Assembly (NCBI RefSeq): GCF_030010555.1
Contig: NZ_JASCQP010000006.1
Span: 1 to 42,696 of the forward strand
Direction of reading: 5' to 3'
Length of the DNA: 42,696 nucleotides
Source: Halomonas rhizosphaerae
GTDB taxonomy: Bacteria > Pseudomonadota > Gammaproteobacteria > Pseudomonadales > Halomonadaceae
Position 1 is the first letter of the stretch. Each line of letters opens with the position of its first letter. The notes under the pieces are model-generated. The model was given only the letters and a program-made list of their open reading frames with translations, did no database searches and had not been told where the DNA came from. A program made the translations under genes and the position numbers. Of this stretch, positions 20,046-29,490 are shown piece by piece.

Positions 20046-21218
20046 ATGTTCGAACTGGTAGATAGCGCACCTTCAAGCAGTGCGGTCATCAAGGTCATCG
20101 GTGTCGGGGGCGGTGGCGGCAATGCCGTCAACCACATGGTCGAGAGCAACATCGAGGGCGTCGAGTTCATCTGCGCCAATACCGATGCCCAGGCCCTCAA
20201 GCGGGTCGCCGCCAAGACCGTGCTCCAGCTCGGCAGCGAGATCACCAAGGGCCTCGGGGCCGGCGCCAACCCCGATGTGGGCCGCCAGGCCGCCATGGAG
20301 GACCGTGAGCGGATCGCGGAACTGCTCGGCGGCGCCGACATGGTCTTCATCACCGCCGGCATGGGGGGCGGCACCGGGACCGGTGGCGCGCCCGTCGTCG
20401 CCCAGGTGGCCAAGGAACTGGGCATCCTCACCGTGGCGGTGGTGACCCGTCCTTTCCCCTTCGAGGGCCCGAAGCGCATGCGCGCCGCCGAGGAGGGCAT
20501 GAAGGAGCTCTCCGAACACGTCGACTCGTTGATCACCATCCCCAACGAGAAGCTGCTCTCGGTGCTGGGCAAGAGCGCGACCCTGCTCACCGCCTTCAGT
20601 GCAGCCAACGACGTGCTGCTGGGGGCCGTGCAGGGTATCGCCGAGCTGATCACCAGCCCCGGCATCATCAACGTCGACTTCGCCGACGTGCGCACCGTGA
20701 TGTCCGAGATGGGCATGGCGATGATGGGCACCGGCGGGGCCACCGGCGAGAACCGCGCCCGCGAGGCGGCCGAGAAGGCCATCCGCAGCCCGCTGCTCGA
20801 GGACATCGACCTGCACGGGGCCCGCGGCATCCTGGTCAATATCACCGCCGGCCCGGACCTCTCCATCGGCGAGTTCAATGATGTGGGTGCCACCGTCCAG
20901 GAGTTCGCTTCCCAGGACGCCACCATCGTGGTCGGCACCTCCATCGACATGGACATGACCGACGAGCTGCGCGTCACCGTGGTGGCGGCCGGGCTCGAGG
21001 GCAACAAGGCCCAGAAGCCGGCATCCCGCGAGACCGCGCGTCGTGCCGAGGCCAGCAGCTATCGCCAGCGTCCGCAGACGGCGGTCAGTCGCGGTCAGGC
21101 CACGGCGCCGAAGCCGGAGGCTCAGGAGGCGCCGCGGCCGCAGCCGGAGAAGCGCAAGTCACAGGAGCTCGACGATTATCTGGACATTCCGGCCTTCCTG
21201 CGGCGGCAGGCCGATTGA
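20046..21218 (+). CDS. ftsZ: FtsZ, tubulin-like division GTPase
   Basis: 390 residues. Start ATG at 20046 after AGGAGA. The GTPase domain shows [16 protein letters not shown] (about 18-33), the tubulin signature [23 protein letters not shown] (about 106-128), and the T7 loop with [15 protein letters not shown] (about 209-223). A Gln/Arg/Pro-rich linker spans about 320-370. The C-terminal peptide [16 protein letters not shown] is the docking site for FtsA and ZipA. FtsZ assembles the cytokinetic ring. lpxC follows after a 111-base gap with its own promoter-like sequence. Confidence 0.98.
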   Translation: MFELVDSAPSSSAVIKVIGVGGGGGNAVNHMVESNIEGVEFICANTDAQALKRVAAKTVLQLGSEITKGLGAGANPDVGRQAAMEDRERIAELLGGADMVFITAGMGGGTGTGGAPVVAQVAKELGILTVAVVTRPFPFEGPKRMRAAEEGMKELSEHVDSLITIPNEKLLSVLGKSATLLTAFSAANDVLLGAVQGIAELITSPGIINVDFADVRTVMSEMGMAMMGTGGATGENRAREAAEKAIRSPLLEDIDLHGARGILVNITAGPDLSIGEFNDVGATVQEFASQDATIVVGTSIDMDMTDELRVTVVAAGLEGNKAQKPASRETARRAEASSYRQRPQTAVSRGQATAPKPEAQEAPRPQPEKRKSQELDDYLDIPAFLRRQAD

Positions 21219-21260
21219 TCCACGCTATCACGGGGATAGGGGGCGCCGGGTGAGCTTTCT

Positions 21261-21295
21261 TTGTTGAAACGTCCGTTCGGTGTTATAGTGAACGG
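21261..21295 (+). promoter_or_regulatory. Probable lpxC promoter with an inverted repeat around the -10
   Basis: TATAGT at 21284-21289 is a good -10. TTGTTG (21261-21266) lies 17 bases upstream; TTGAAA (21264-21269) is a better hexamer but only 14 bases away. CCGTTC (21273-21278) and GAACGG (21290-21295) form an inverted repeat around the -10. CGGTGTT also occurs twice (21278-21284, 21293-21299). lpxC starts at 21330. Confidence 0.5.
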
Positions 21296-21329
21296 TGTTT
21301 GATAACCAATGACTGCCTGGCGACCGACC

Positions 21330-22241
21330 ATGATCAGACAACGTACCCTGAAGAACGTCATCCGCGCTACCGGCGTCGGCCTGCACTCCGGCAAGAAGGT
21401 CTATCTGACCCTTCGGCCGGCGCCGGTGGACACCGGCATCGTCTTCGTGCGCACCGACCTGGAGCCCGAGGTGCAGATCCCGGCGCGCGCCGAGCATGTC
21501 ACCGACACCACCCTGTGCACCGCGCTCTCCGCGGGCGGGGCCAAGGTCGCCACCGTCGAGCACCTGATGTCGGCCTTCGCGGGGCTGGGCATCGACAACG
21601 CCTACGTCGACGTGAGCGCGCCCGAGGTGCCGATCATGGATGGCAGCGCGGGCCCCTTCGTGTTCCTGATCCAGTCGGCGGGCATCGCCGAGCAGGGTGC
21701 TCCCAAGAAGTTCATCCGCATCAAGCGCGAGATCGTGGTGCGCGAGGACGACAAGGAGGCGATCTTCCTGCCCCATCAGGGCTTCAAGGTCTCCTTTGCC
21801 ATCGATTTCGACCATCCGGTCTTCGAGGACCAGTCCCAGACGGCCATGGTGGACTTCTCCACCACCTCCTTCGTCAAGGAGGTGTCGCGGGCCCGTACCT
21901 TCGGCTTCATGCGTGATCTGGAGTACCTGCGCGCCAACAACCTGGCGCTGGGCGGCAGTCTCGACAACGCCATCGTGGTCGACGACTATCGCATCGTGAA
22001 CGAGGGCGGGTTGCGCTATGACGACGAGTTCGTCAAGCACAAGGTGCTCGATGCGATCGGCGACCTCTACCAGCTCGGCCACAGCCTGATCGGCGAATTC
22101 CGCGGCGTGAAGTCGGGCCATGCCCTGAACAACCAGCTCTGCCGTGCCCTGCTGGCTCAGCCGCACGCCTGGGAACTCGTCACCTTCGAGGGTGAGTCCG
22201 AGACGGCGCCGATCTCCTACTCCGCGCCGGCCATGGCCTGA
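21330..22241 (+). CDS. lpxC: LpxC, UDP-3-O-acyl-GlcNAc deacetylase
   Basis: 303 residues (E. coli 305). The start at 21330 gives [24 protein letters not shown], matching the family; an ATG at 21309 would add seven residues. Zinc and catalytic motifs: the [19 protein letters not shown] block (about 77-95), [11 protein letters not shown] (about 154-164), [30 protein letters not shown] (about 189-218), [22 protein letters not shown] (about 228-249) and [20 protein letters not shown]. It catalyses the committed step of lipid A synthesis. It is followed by a bidirectional terminator. Confidence 0.97.
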   Translation: MIRQRTLKNVIRATGVGLHSGKKVYLTLRPAPVDTGIVFVRTDLEPEVQIPARAEHVTDTTLCTALSAGGAKVATVEHLMSAFAGLGIDNAYVDVSAPEVPIMDGSAGPFVFLIQSAGIAEQGAPKKFIRIKREIVVREDDKEAIFLPHQGFKVSFAIDFDHPVFEDQSQTAMVDFSTTSFVKEVSRARTFGFMRDLEYLRANNLALGGSLDNAIVVDDYRIVNEGGLRYDDEFVKHKVLDAIGDLYQLGHSLIGEFRGVKSGHALNNQLCRALLAQPHAWELVTFEGESETAPISYSAPAMA

Positions 22242-22269
22242 CGGCGCGATCCCTTAGGGCAGTCTCAAG

Positions 22270-22297
22270 GACGCCGTCACCCTCGGGTGGCGGCGTC
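22270..22297. terminator. Bidirectional intrinsic terminator between lpxC and dciA
   Basis: GACGCCGTCACCC (22270-22282) pairs with GGGTGGCGGCGTC (22285-22297) as a 13-bp stem with one G-U pair and a very short loop. It is followed by TTCGTGT on the plus strand. It sits between convergent lpxC and dciA and can serve both. Confidence 0.75.
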
Positions 22298-22332
22298 TTC
22301 GTGTCGGCAACCATTGCATAGCGTAAAGGGCG

Positions 22333-22791
22333 TCAGGATCTCTCGGCGTGGGCCGCCAGCCGCTTCAGGGCGCGCTTGAGCCCGGGGTCGTCGACATCCT
22401 CGGCACAGCTCGAGATCTCGTCGGCGGCCCGTTCCGGCAGGTGGCGGACCTGGCGCAGGGGAGGGCGGACCGGTCGCACCGGGCGGACCTTGAGGGTAAA
22501 GCCGGTCACCGACTCGAAGCCGGGCAGCTGGTGCAGCAGTTGGAGCAGGCGAGGCTGTTCGTAGCGCAGTCGGGTGAGCCAGACGGCGCGGTCGGTGATC
22601 AGGGCCAGGCGACCCTGGTGATAGCCGCCGACGAACAGGTGCTCGCGCATTTCCTCGGGCAGCTGGTCGCGCAGGTGATGCTGGGCGCGCTCGATCAGGG
22701 TGGCCATGCGCATCAGCGACCCCAGTTCGCCACGACCTTCCAGCAGCCGGGACATGGGCTGTGCTCTGAACCGCTTAACCTTTATACTCAT
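22333..22791 (-). CDS. dciA: DciA-type protein (DUF721), replicative helicase loader
   Basis: 152 residues from the ATG at 22791; 30 extra in-frame codons upstream give a poor, low-complexity extension. The DUF721 core includes LGSLMRMATLIERAQHHLRDQLPEEMREHLFVGGYHQGRLALITDRAVWLTRLRYEQPRLLQLLHQLPGFESVTG pattern elements (about 22-97), typical of DciA. DciA is the ancestral bacterial loader of the DnaB helicase, used where DnaC/DnaI are absent. The position between lpxC and secA is conserved in pseudomonads. It is convergent with lpxC and divergent from the small gene in front of secA. The C-terminal tail is charged and likely flexible. Confidence 0.85.
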   Translation of the reverse strand: MSIKVKRFRAQPMSRLLEGRGELGSLMRMATLIERAQHHLRDQLPEEMREHLFVGGYHQGRLALITDRAVWLTRLRYEQPRLLQLLHQLPGFESVTGFTLKVRPVRPVRPPLRQVRHLPERAADEISSCAEDVDDPGLKRALKRLAAHAERS

Positions 22792-22831
22792 CAGCTTGGT
22801 TCTCGGGGGCCGCGCCCCTGACGTTACGCGT

Positions 22832-22855
22832 CGGCCGCCACTGCTGGGGCGGCCG
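22832..22855. other. Stable inverted repeat between dciA and the secA-upstream gene
   Basis: CGGCCGCC (22832-22839) and GGCGGCCG (22848-22855) form a perfect 8-bp stem with an 8-nt loop. It lies 43 bases upstream of the start of the small gene at 22899. A smaller repeat, GGGGC/GCCCC, is at 22806-22818. No convincing promoter could be assigned here for either strand. Confidence 0.5.
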
Positions 22856-22898
22856 TTGAACACCCAGAGCCTAGCACGCACGGGAGGCCTTCGACAGC

Positions 22899-23258
22899 AT
22901 GCCAGCCGCCATCACCGACAACGGCGCCGGGTCTCACGGGAGCCGGAACAGGTGCCGCACGACCCGCTGGTGGCTGGCCGGATTGCTGGTGGGATGCCTG
23001 CTGCCGGCCAGCCTGGCCCAGGTCGAGTCCCTGCGACCCGTCGAGCGTGCCGCCCAGGTCAGCATCCTGGTGCCGGTACTGCTGTGCGTGCGCTCTCGCC
23101 TGCAGGCCCGTCGTCGTGCCCTGGTGCGCTGGGTGCGGCGAGCCGCCCGCTGGCCGAGGGTGGCCGCGAGGGTCGTTGCCCGCTCCGCCCTCGCGCCCTG
23201 TCACACCGTTGCCGCGCATGATGTCCTGACACGTCGTGGCCCTCCCGACCTGCGGTGA
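22899..23258 (+). CDS. Small exported protein directly upstream of secA; candidate SecM-like arrest peptide
   Basis: 119 residues. GGGAGG lies 11 bases before the ATG. Basic N-region with Arg at 16, 18, 20 and 23, a hydrophobic core at about 24-38 and a possible signal-peptidase site after P-A-S-L-A (40). A second hydrophobic patch is at 55-63, followed by a very Arg-rich, amphipathic stretch (about 65-95). The last residues are [13 protein letters not shown]. E. coli SecM ends G-I-R-A-G-P-Q-R-L-T-stop, so the essential Arg, Gly and Pro fall at the same distance from the stop. SecM Trp155 is not matched (Val104). E. coli secM also lies just before secA. It ends 70 bases before secA. No homology search was done; it may simply be an uncharacterised small membrane protein. 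Confidence 0.65.
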   Translation: MPAAITDNGAGSHGSRNRCRTTRWWLAGLLVGCLLPASLAQVESLRPVERAAQVSILVPVLLCVRSRLQARRRALVRWVRRAARWPRVAARVVARSALAPCHTVAAHDVLTRRGPPDLR

Positions 23259-23298
23259 CGAGACCGCCCGGAGAGGTCGCGGGCCTGCTGTTCGCGAC
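23244..23298 (+). promoter_or_regulatory. Mutually exclusive RNA hairpins in the secA leader
   Basis: Structure A: CCCGACCT (23244-23251) pairs with 23274-23282 (8 bp, C23280 bulged), enclosing a GCGGT/ACCGC hairpin (23252-23256 with 23263-23267). It covers the last codons and stop of the upstream gene. Structure B: GTCGCG (23276-23281) pairs with CGCGAC (23293-23298) and cannot coexist with A. A ribosome halted at the Gly-Pro-Pro codons would cover the left arm of A and favour B. The secA ribosome site (CTGGA, 23318-23322) is weak. Regulatory role is inferred. Confidence 0.45.
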
Positions 23299-23328
23299 AC
23301 GATGCCACACGCTGCAACTGGACCCTTC

Positions 23329-26064
<2,736 letters not shown>

Positions 26065-26071
26065 GGCGACG

Positions 26072-26093
26072 GGCCGGGGGGGTGCCCCCGGCC
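26072..26093 (+). other. GC-rich hairpin between secA and argJ
   Basis: GGCCGGGGG (26072-26080) and CCCCCGGCC (26085-26093) form a perfect 9-bp stem with loop GGTG. No T-run follows, so it is not a standard terminator. It lies 18 bases before the argJ start and just upstream of its ribosome site, so it may stabilise the secA 3' end or affect argJ expression. Confidence 0.5.
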
Positions 26094-26111
26094 AGGACAG
26101 GAGACGAGACG

Positions 26112-27341
26112 ATGGCAGTGGGCGAGACACGTTTTCCGGCGATGCCGGTGATCGAGGGGCTGCGGCTGGGCACCGCCATGGCCGGGATCAAGAAGCCCGA
26201 CCGCCGTGACCTGGTGGTGATCGAGATCCCCGAGGGGGCCAGGGTGGCCGGGGCCTTTACCCGCAATGCCTTCTGTGCGGCGCCGGTGACGGTGGCCCGG
26301 GAGCACCTGGCCGCCTGCACGGCGCGCGGGGAAGGGGTGCGGTACCTGGTGATCAACACCGGCAATGCCAATGCCGGTACCGGCGAGACGGGCCTGCGAG
26401 ATGCCCGTGCCACCTGTGCCGAGCTGGCACGGCTGGCCGGGGTGGGCGAGCAGAGCGTGCTGCCGTTCTCCACCGGGGTGATCGGGGAACCGCTGCCCAT
26501 GGAGCGCCTGCTGGCGGGCCTTCCCGCGGCGATGCGGGCTCTCGACGACGGCGCCGCCGCCTGGCGAGAGGCCGGCGAGGGGATCCTGACCACCGACACC
26601 CGCGCCAAGGGCGCCAGCGTGACCCTGGCGCTGGGCAACGAGACGGTGACCATCAACGGCATCGCCAAGGGATCGGGGATGATCCGTCCCGACATGGCCA
26701 CCATGCTGGCCTTCGTGGCCACCGATGCGGCGCTGGAGCCGGTGCTGCTCGACCAGCTGCTGCGCGAGGCGGTGGAGCGCTCCTTCAACTGCATCACCGT
26801 CGACAGCGATACCTCGACCAACGATGCCTGCATGCTGATCAGCACCGGGCGAGGCGCCGCAGTGGTCGATGAAGCGGCCCTGACCATCTTCCGCAATGGC
26901 CTGCAGCGGGTGATGACCGAACTGGCCCAGGCGGTGATCCGCGATGGCGAGGGGGCGACCAAGTTCGTCACCCTGCAGGTCGACGAGGCGCGCAGCCGTC
27001 GCGAGGCCCTGGACGTGGCCTTCACCGTGGCCCACTCGCCGCTGGTCAAGACGGCCCTCTATGCCTCCGATGCCAACTGGGGCCGGATCCTGGCCGCGGT
27101 GGGGCGTGCGCCCGTCGAGGAGTTCGACGTGGACCGGGTCACCATCTACCTGGGCGAGGTGCGCCTGGTCGAGCGTGGTGGACGTGCCCGGGGGTATACC
27201 GAGGAGGCCGGCAGCGCGGTGATGGCCCGCGAGGAGATCGTCATCCGAATCGCCCTGGGACGCGGTGAGCAGAGCGCCACGGTGTGGACCTCGGACCTGT
27301 CCCATGACTACGTGACCATCAATGCCGACTATCGCAGCTGA
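26112..27341 (+). CDS. argJ: ArgJ, glutamate N-acetyltransferase (ornithine acetyltransferase)
   Basis: 409 residues, family length. Start ATG at 26112 after CAGGAGA. The self-cleavage site is intact in KGSGMIRPDMATMLAF, with the nucleophile Thr197 at the Ala-Thr bond that splits the protein into alpha and beta chains. Other motifs: RVAGAFTRNAFCAAPV (about 40-55), VINTGNANAGTG (about 80-91), NCITVDSDTSTNDA (about 230-243). ArgJ transfers acetyl from N-acetylornithine to glutamate (and may use acetyl-CoA), recycling the acetyl group in arginine synthesis. The place after secA is conserved in Pseudomonas. Confidence 0.95.
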   Translation: MAVGETRFPAMPVIEGLRLGTAMAGIKKPDRRDLVVIEIPEGARVAGAFTRNAFCAAPVTVAREHLAACTARGEGVRYLVINTGNANAGTGETGLRDARATCAELARLAGVGEQSVLPFSTGVIGEPLPMERLLAGLPAAMRALDDGAAAWREAGEGILTTDTRAKGASVTLALGNETVTINGIAKGSGMIRPDMATMLAFVATDAALEPVLLDQLLREAVERSFNCITVDSDTSTNDACMLISTGRGAAVVDEAALTIFRNGLQRVMTELAQAVIRDGEGATKFVTLQVDEARSRREALDVAFTVAHSPLVKTALYASDANWGRILAAVGRAPVEEFDVDRVTIYLGEVRLVERGGRARGYTEEAGSAVMAREEIVIRIALGRGEQSATVWTSDLSHDYVTINADYRS

Positions 27342-27416
27342 CCGTCGGGGACGGTCAGCAGCCTGACAGCAACCCCGCGCGGCGGCAAGGCCGCGTGGAC
27401 CAGCGGGTAGGAGTCA

Positions 27417-28373
27417 ATGAACGCAATGGTGAAGAGAAGGGTGCATGTGGCGGCGGCCGCCATCATCAGTGCCGACGGCAGTGAGGTGCTCCTCGCCCGT
27501 CGCCCCTCCAACGTCGATCATGGAGGGCTATGGGAGTTTCCCGGCGGCAAGCTGGCACCCTACGAGACCGGCCTCGAGGCGCTGAAACGCGAGCTCCACG
27601 AGGAGCTCGGCGTCGAGATCCGGCGGGCACAGCCGCTGATCCGCATCCACCACGAATATTCCGACAAGCACATCCTGCTGGACGTGTGGCAGGTCCATGA
27701 CTTCGCCGGCGAGCCGTTCGGTCGCGAGGGGCAGGCGGTGCGCTGGGTGCCCATGACCGAACTGGTGCACTACCCCTTCCCGGCGGCCAATCTGCCGATC
27801 CTGCGGGCGGTCATGCTGCCCACCGAGTACCTGATCACCGGGGAGGAGGCCGACGAGGAGCGCTTCACGGAGCGCTTGTCCCGTGCCCTCGATGAGGACG
27901 GCGTGCGCCTGGTTCAGCTGCGCGCCAAGTCGCTGAGTGAGCCGGACTACCTGAAGCGTGCCGAGCAGGCCCTGGCGTTGTGCCGTGAGCGGGGGGCCCG
28001 CCTGGTGCTCAATGGCGAGCCATCGCTGCTGGAGGCCGTGGCCGCCGACGGCATCCACCTGACCAGCGACCGTCTGATGAGCCTGGAGCGGCGCCCGCTG
28101 CCCGAAGGCACATGGCTCTCCGCCTCGACCCATGATCGTCGGCAGCTGGACCAGGCGCGCCGCATCGGCTGTGACTTCGTGACCCTCTCGCCGCTGCGTA
28201 CCACGCCCTCCCATCCGGATGTGGCACCGATCGGATGGCATGATTTCCAGCAGCTGGTCGAGCACGCCGGCATGCCGGTCTTCGCCCTGGGCGGCATGAC
28301 GCGATTCGATGCGCACCATGCCCGCGCCGTGGGGGCCCAGGGCATCGCCTCGATCCGCGATTTCTGGAAGTAG
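27417..28373 (+). CDS. Nudix hydrolase (MutT-like) fused to a ThiE/TenI-like domain
   Basis: 318 residues in two domains. The N-terminal Nudix domain (about 5-135) has a complete Nudix box: Gly44, Glu50, Arg58-Glu59, Glu62-Glu63 and Gly65. It is expected to hydrolyse oxidised dGTP (8-oxo-dGTP) like MutT. The C-terminal domain (about 140-318) is a TIM barrel of the thiamine-phosphate synthase/TenI type, with RLVQLRAKSLSEPDYLKRAEQAL (about 161-183), DGIHLTSDRL and VFALGGMTRFDAHHARAVGAQGIASI. The fusion is a known architecture at this locus in pseudomonads; the role of the second domain is unproven. AGGAG is 3 bases from the first ATG and 12 from Met4, so the start may be 27426. It ends before the tandem repeats. 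Confidence 0.9.
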   Translation: MNAMVKRRVHVAAAAIISADGSEVLLARRPSNVDHGGLWEFPGGKLAPYETGLEALKRELHEELGVEIRRAQPLIRIHHEYSDKHILLDVWQVHDFAGEPFGREGQAVRWVPMTELVHYPFPAANLPILRAVMLPTEYLITGEEADEERFTERLSRALDEDGVRLVQLRAKSLSEPDYLKRAEQALALCRERGARLVLNGEPSLLEAVAADGIHLTSDRLMSLERRPLPEGTWLSASTHDRRQLDQARRIGCDFVTLSPLRTTPSHPDVAPIGWHDFQQLVEHAGMPVFALGGMTRFDAHHARAVGAQGIASIRDFWK

Positions 28374-28380
28374 CCAAACG

Positions 28381-28450
28381 CGCCGAGCTACAAGCGCCGA
28401 GCTACAAGCGCCGAGCTACAAGCGCCGAGCTACAAGCGCCGAGCTACAAG
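28381..28450. repeat. Tandem array, five perfect copies of a 14-bp unit
   Basis: The unit CGCCGAGCTACAAG repeats exactly five times at 28381, 28395, 28409, 28423 and 28437. It begins 7 bases after the Nudix-ThiE stop codon and runs straight into the terminator hairpin. The period is not a multiple of three and there are no spacers, so it is neither a protein repeat nor a CRISPR. Confidence 0.95.
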
Positions 28451-28481
28451 CAAACCCCGAGGCCGTTGCCTCGGGGTTTGC
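28450..28481. terminator. Strong bidirectional intrinsic terminator
   Basis: GCAAACCCCGAGGC (28450-28463) and GCCTCGGGGTTTGC (28468-28481) form a perfect 14-bp stem with a CGTT loop, followed by TTTG. It lies between convergent genes (Nudix-ThiE on plus, aguB on minus) and the stem ends give U-rich tails in both directions. Confidence 0.9.
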
Positions 28482-28505
28482 TTTGACGTGTCAGCGTCCC
28501 ACACT

Positions 28506-28569
28506 TTGGCGGCTTGGCGGCTTGGCGGCTTGGCGGCTTGGCGGCTTGGCGGCTTGGCGGCTTGGCGGC
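28506..28569. repeat. Tandem array, eight perfect copies of an 8-bp unit
   Basis: TTGGCGGC repeats exactly eight times. The array ends one base before the aguB stop codon region (28571-28573), so it lies in the 3' untranslated end of the aguAB message. A copy-number change would not alter the protein. Confidence 0.95.
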
Positions 28570-28570
28570 C

Positions 28571-29473
28571 TCAGTCCCGGTAGCGCCGTGTCAGGTCGCC
28601 ATAGGCGTCGATGCGGCGGTCACGGAGGTAGGGCCAGATGCGCCGCACTTCCTCGCTGCGCGTCATGTCCAGTGTCACCAGCATCCGTTCCGCCTCCTGG
28701 CCGGCATGGGCGAGCAGCTCGCCCTGTGGGCCGCAGATGAAGCTGCCCCCCCAGAAGTCGATGCCCGGCGTTGCCCCCGAAGGGTCCGGCTCGTGGCCGA
28801 CCCGGTTGGCGACGATCACCGGCAGGCCATTGGCCACGCCATGGCTGCGCTGGATCAGGGTCCAGGCCTCCTTCTGTCGCCGCTTCTCCGGAGTGTCGTC
28901 CGGCGGATGCCAGCCGATGGCGGTGGGGTAGAGCAGCAGTTCCGCGCCGGCCAGGGCCATCAGCCGCGCCGCTTCCGGGTACCACTGGTCCCAGCACACC
29001 AGCACGCCCAGGCGTCCCAGGGAGGTGTCGATCGGCTGGAAGCCCTGGCAGCGACCGTCGTCCTGGTCGCCGGGGGTGAAGTAGAACTTCTCATAGAAGC
29101 CCGGGTCGTCGGGGATGTGCATCTTGCGGTAGTGGCCCACGCGGCCGCGGTCACGGTCGTAGACCACCGCGGTATTGTGGTAGAGGCCAGGCGCGCGGCG
29201 TTCGAACAGCGAGCCCACCAGCACGATGTCGAGTTCCTTCGCCAGGGTCGCCAGCCGCGTGCCGGTCGGCCCGTCGAGGGCCTCGGCCAGGTCGAAGACC
29301 TCGGTCTCCTCGGTCTGGCAGAAGTAGTGGGTGGCATGCAGTTCCTGGAGCATCACCAGCTGGGCGCCGGCAGTGGCCAGTTCGCGGATGCCGGCCTCGC
29401 TCTCGGCGAGACTCCTGGCCTTGTCGGGCCAGGCGGGCTGCTGGACCAGGCCCACCTTCAGCGTGCGGGACAT
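28571..29473 (-). CDS. aguB: N-carbamoylputrescine amidase (nitrilase family)
   Basis: 300 residues, family length. The carbon-nitrogen hydrolase triad is complete: Glu44 (MLQELHATHYF), Lys117 (YRKMHIPDD) and Cys160 (VLVCWDQWYPEAAR). The HYFCQTE segment and YEKFYFTPGD are typical of the AguB branch. The enzyme hydrolyses N-carbamoylputrescine to putrescine, CO2 and ammonia. It lies 17 bases after aguA on the same strand, behind AAGGAGAG, giving a complete two-step agmatine route. Its 3' end abuts the 8-bp tandem repeat. Confidence 0.94.
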   Translation of the reverse strand: MSRTLKVGLVQQPAWPDKARSLAESEAGIRELATAGAQLVMLQELHATHYFCQTEETEVFDLAEALDGPTGTRLATLAKELDIVLVGSLFERRAPGLYHNTAVVYDRDRGRVGHYRKMHIPDDPGFYEKFYFTPGDQDDGRCQGFQPIDTSLGRLGVLVCWDQWYPEAARLMALAGAELLLYPTAIGWHPPDDTPEKRRQKEAWTLIQRSHGVANGLPVIVANRVGHEPDPSGATPGIDFWGGSFICGPQGELLAHAGQEAERMLVTLDMTRSEEVRRIWPYLRDRRIDAYGDLTRRYRD

Positions 29474-29490
29474 GGGGCTCTCCTTGTGGG

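Noticed and set aside
28381..28569. CRISPR-like or coding repeats
   Set aside because: The arrays are head-to-tail without spacers, with periods of 14 and 8 bases. The frames reading through them (RRATSAELQ-type and WRLGGLAA-type peptides) are repeat artefacts.
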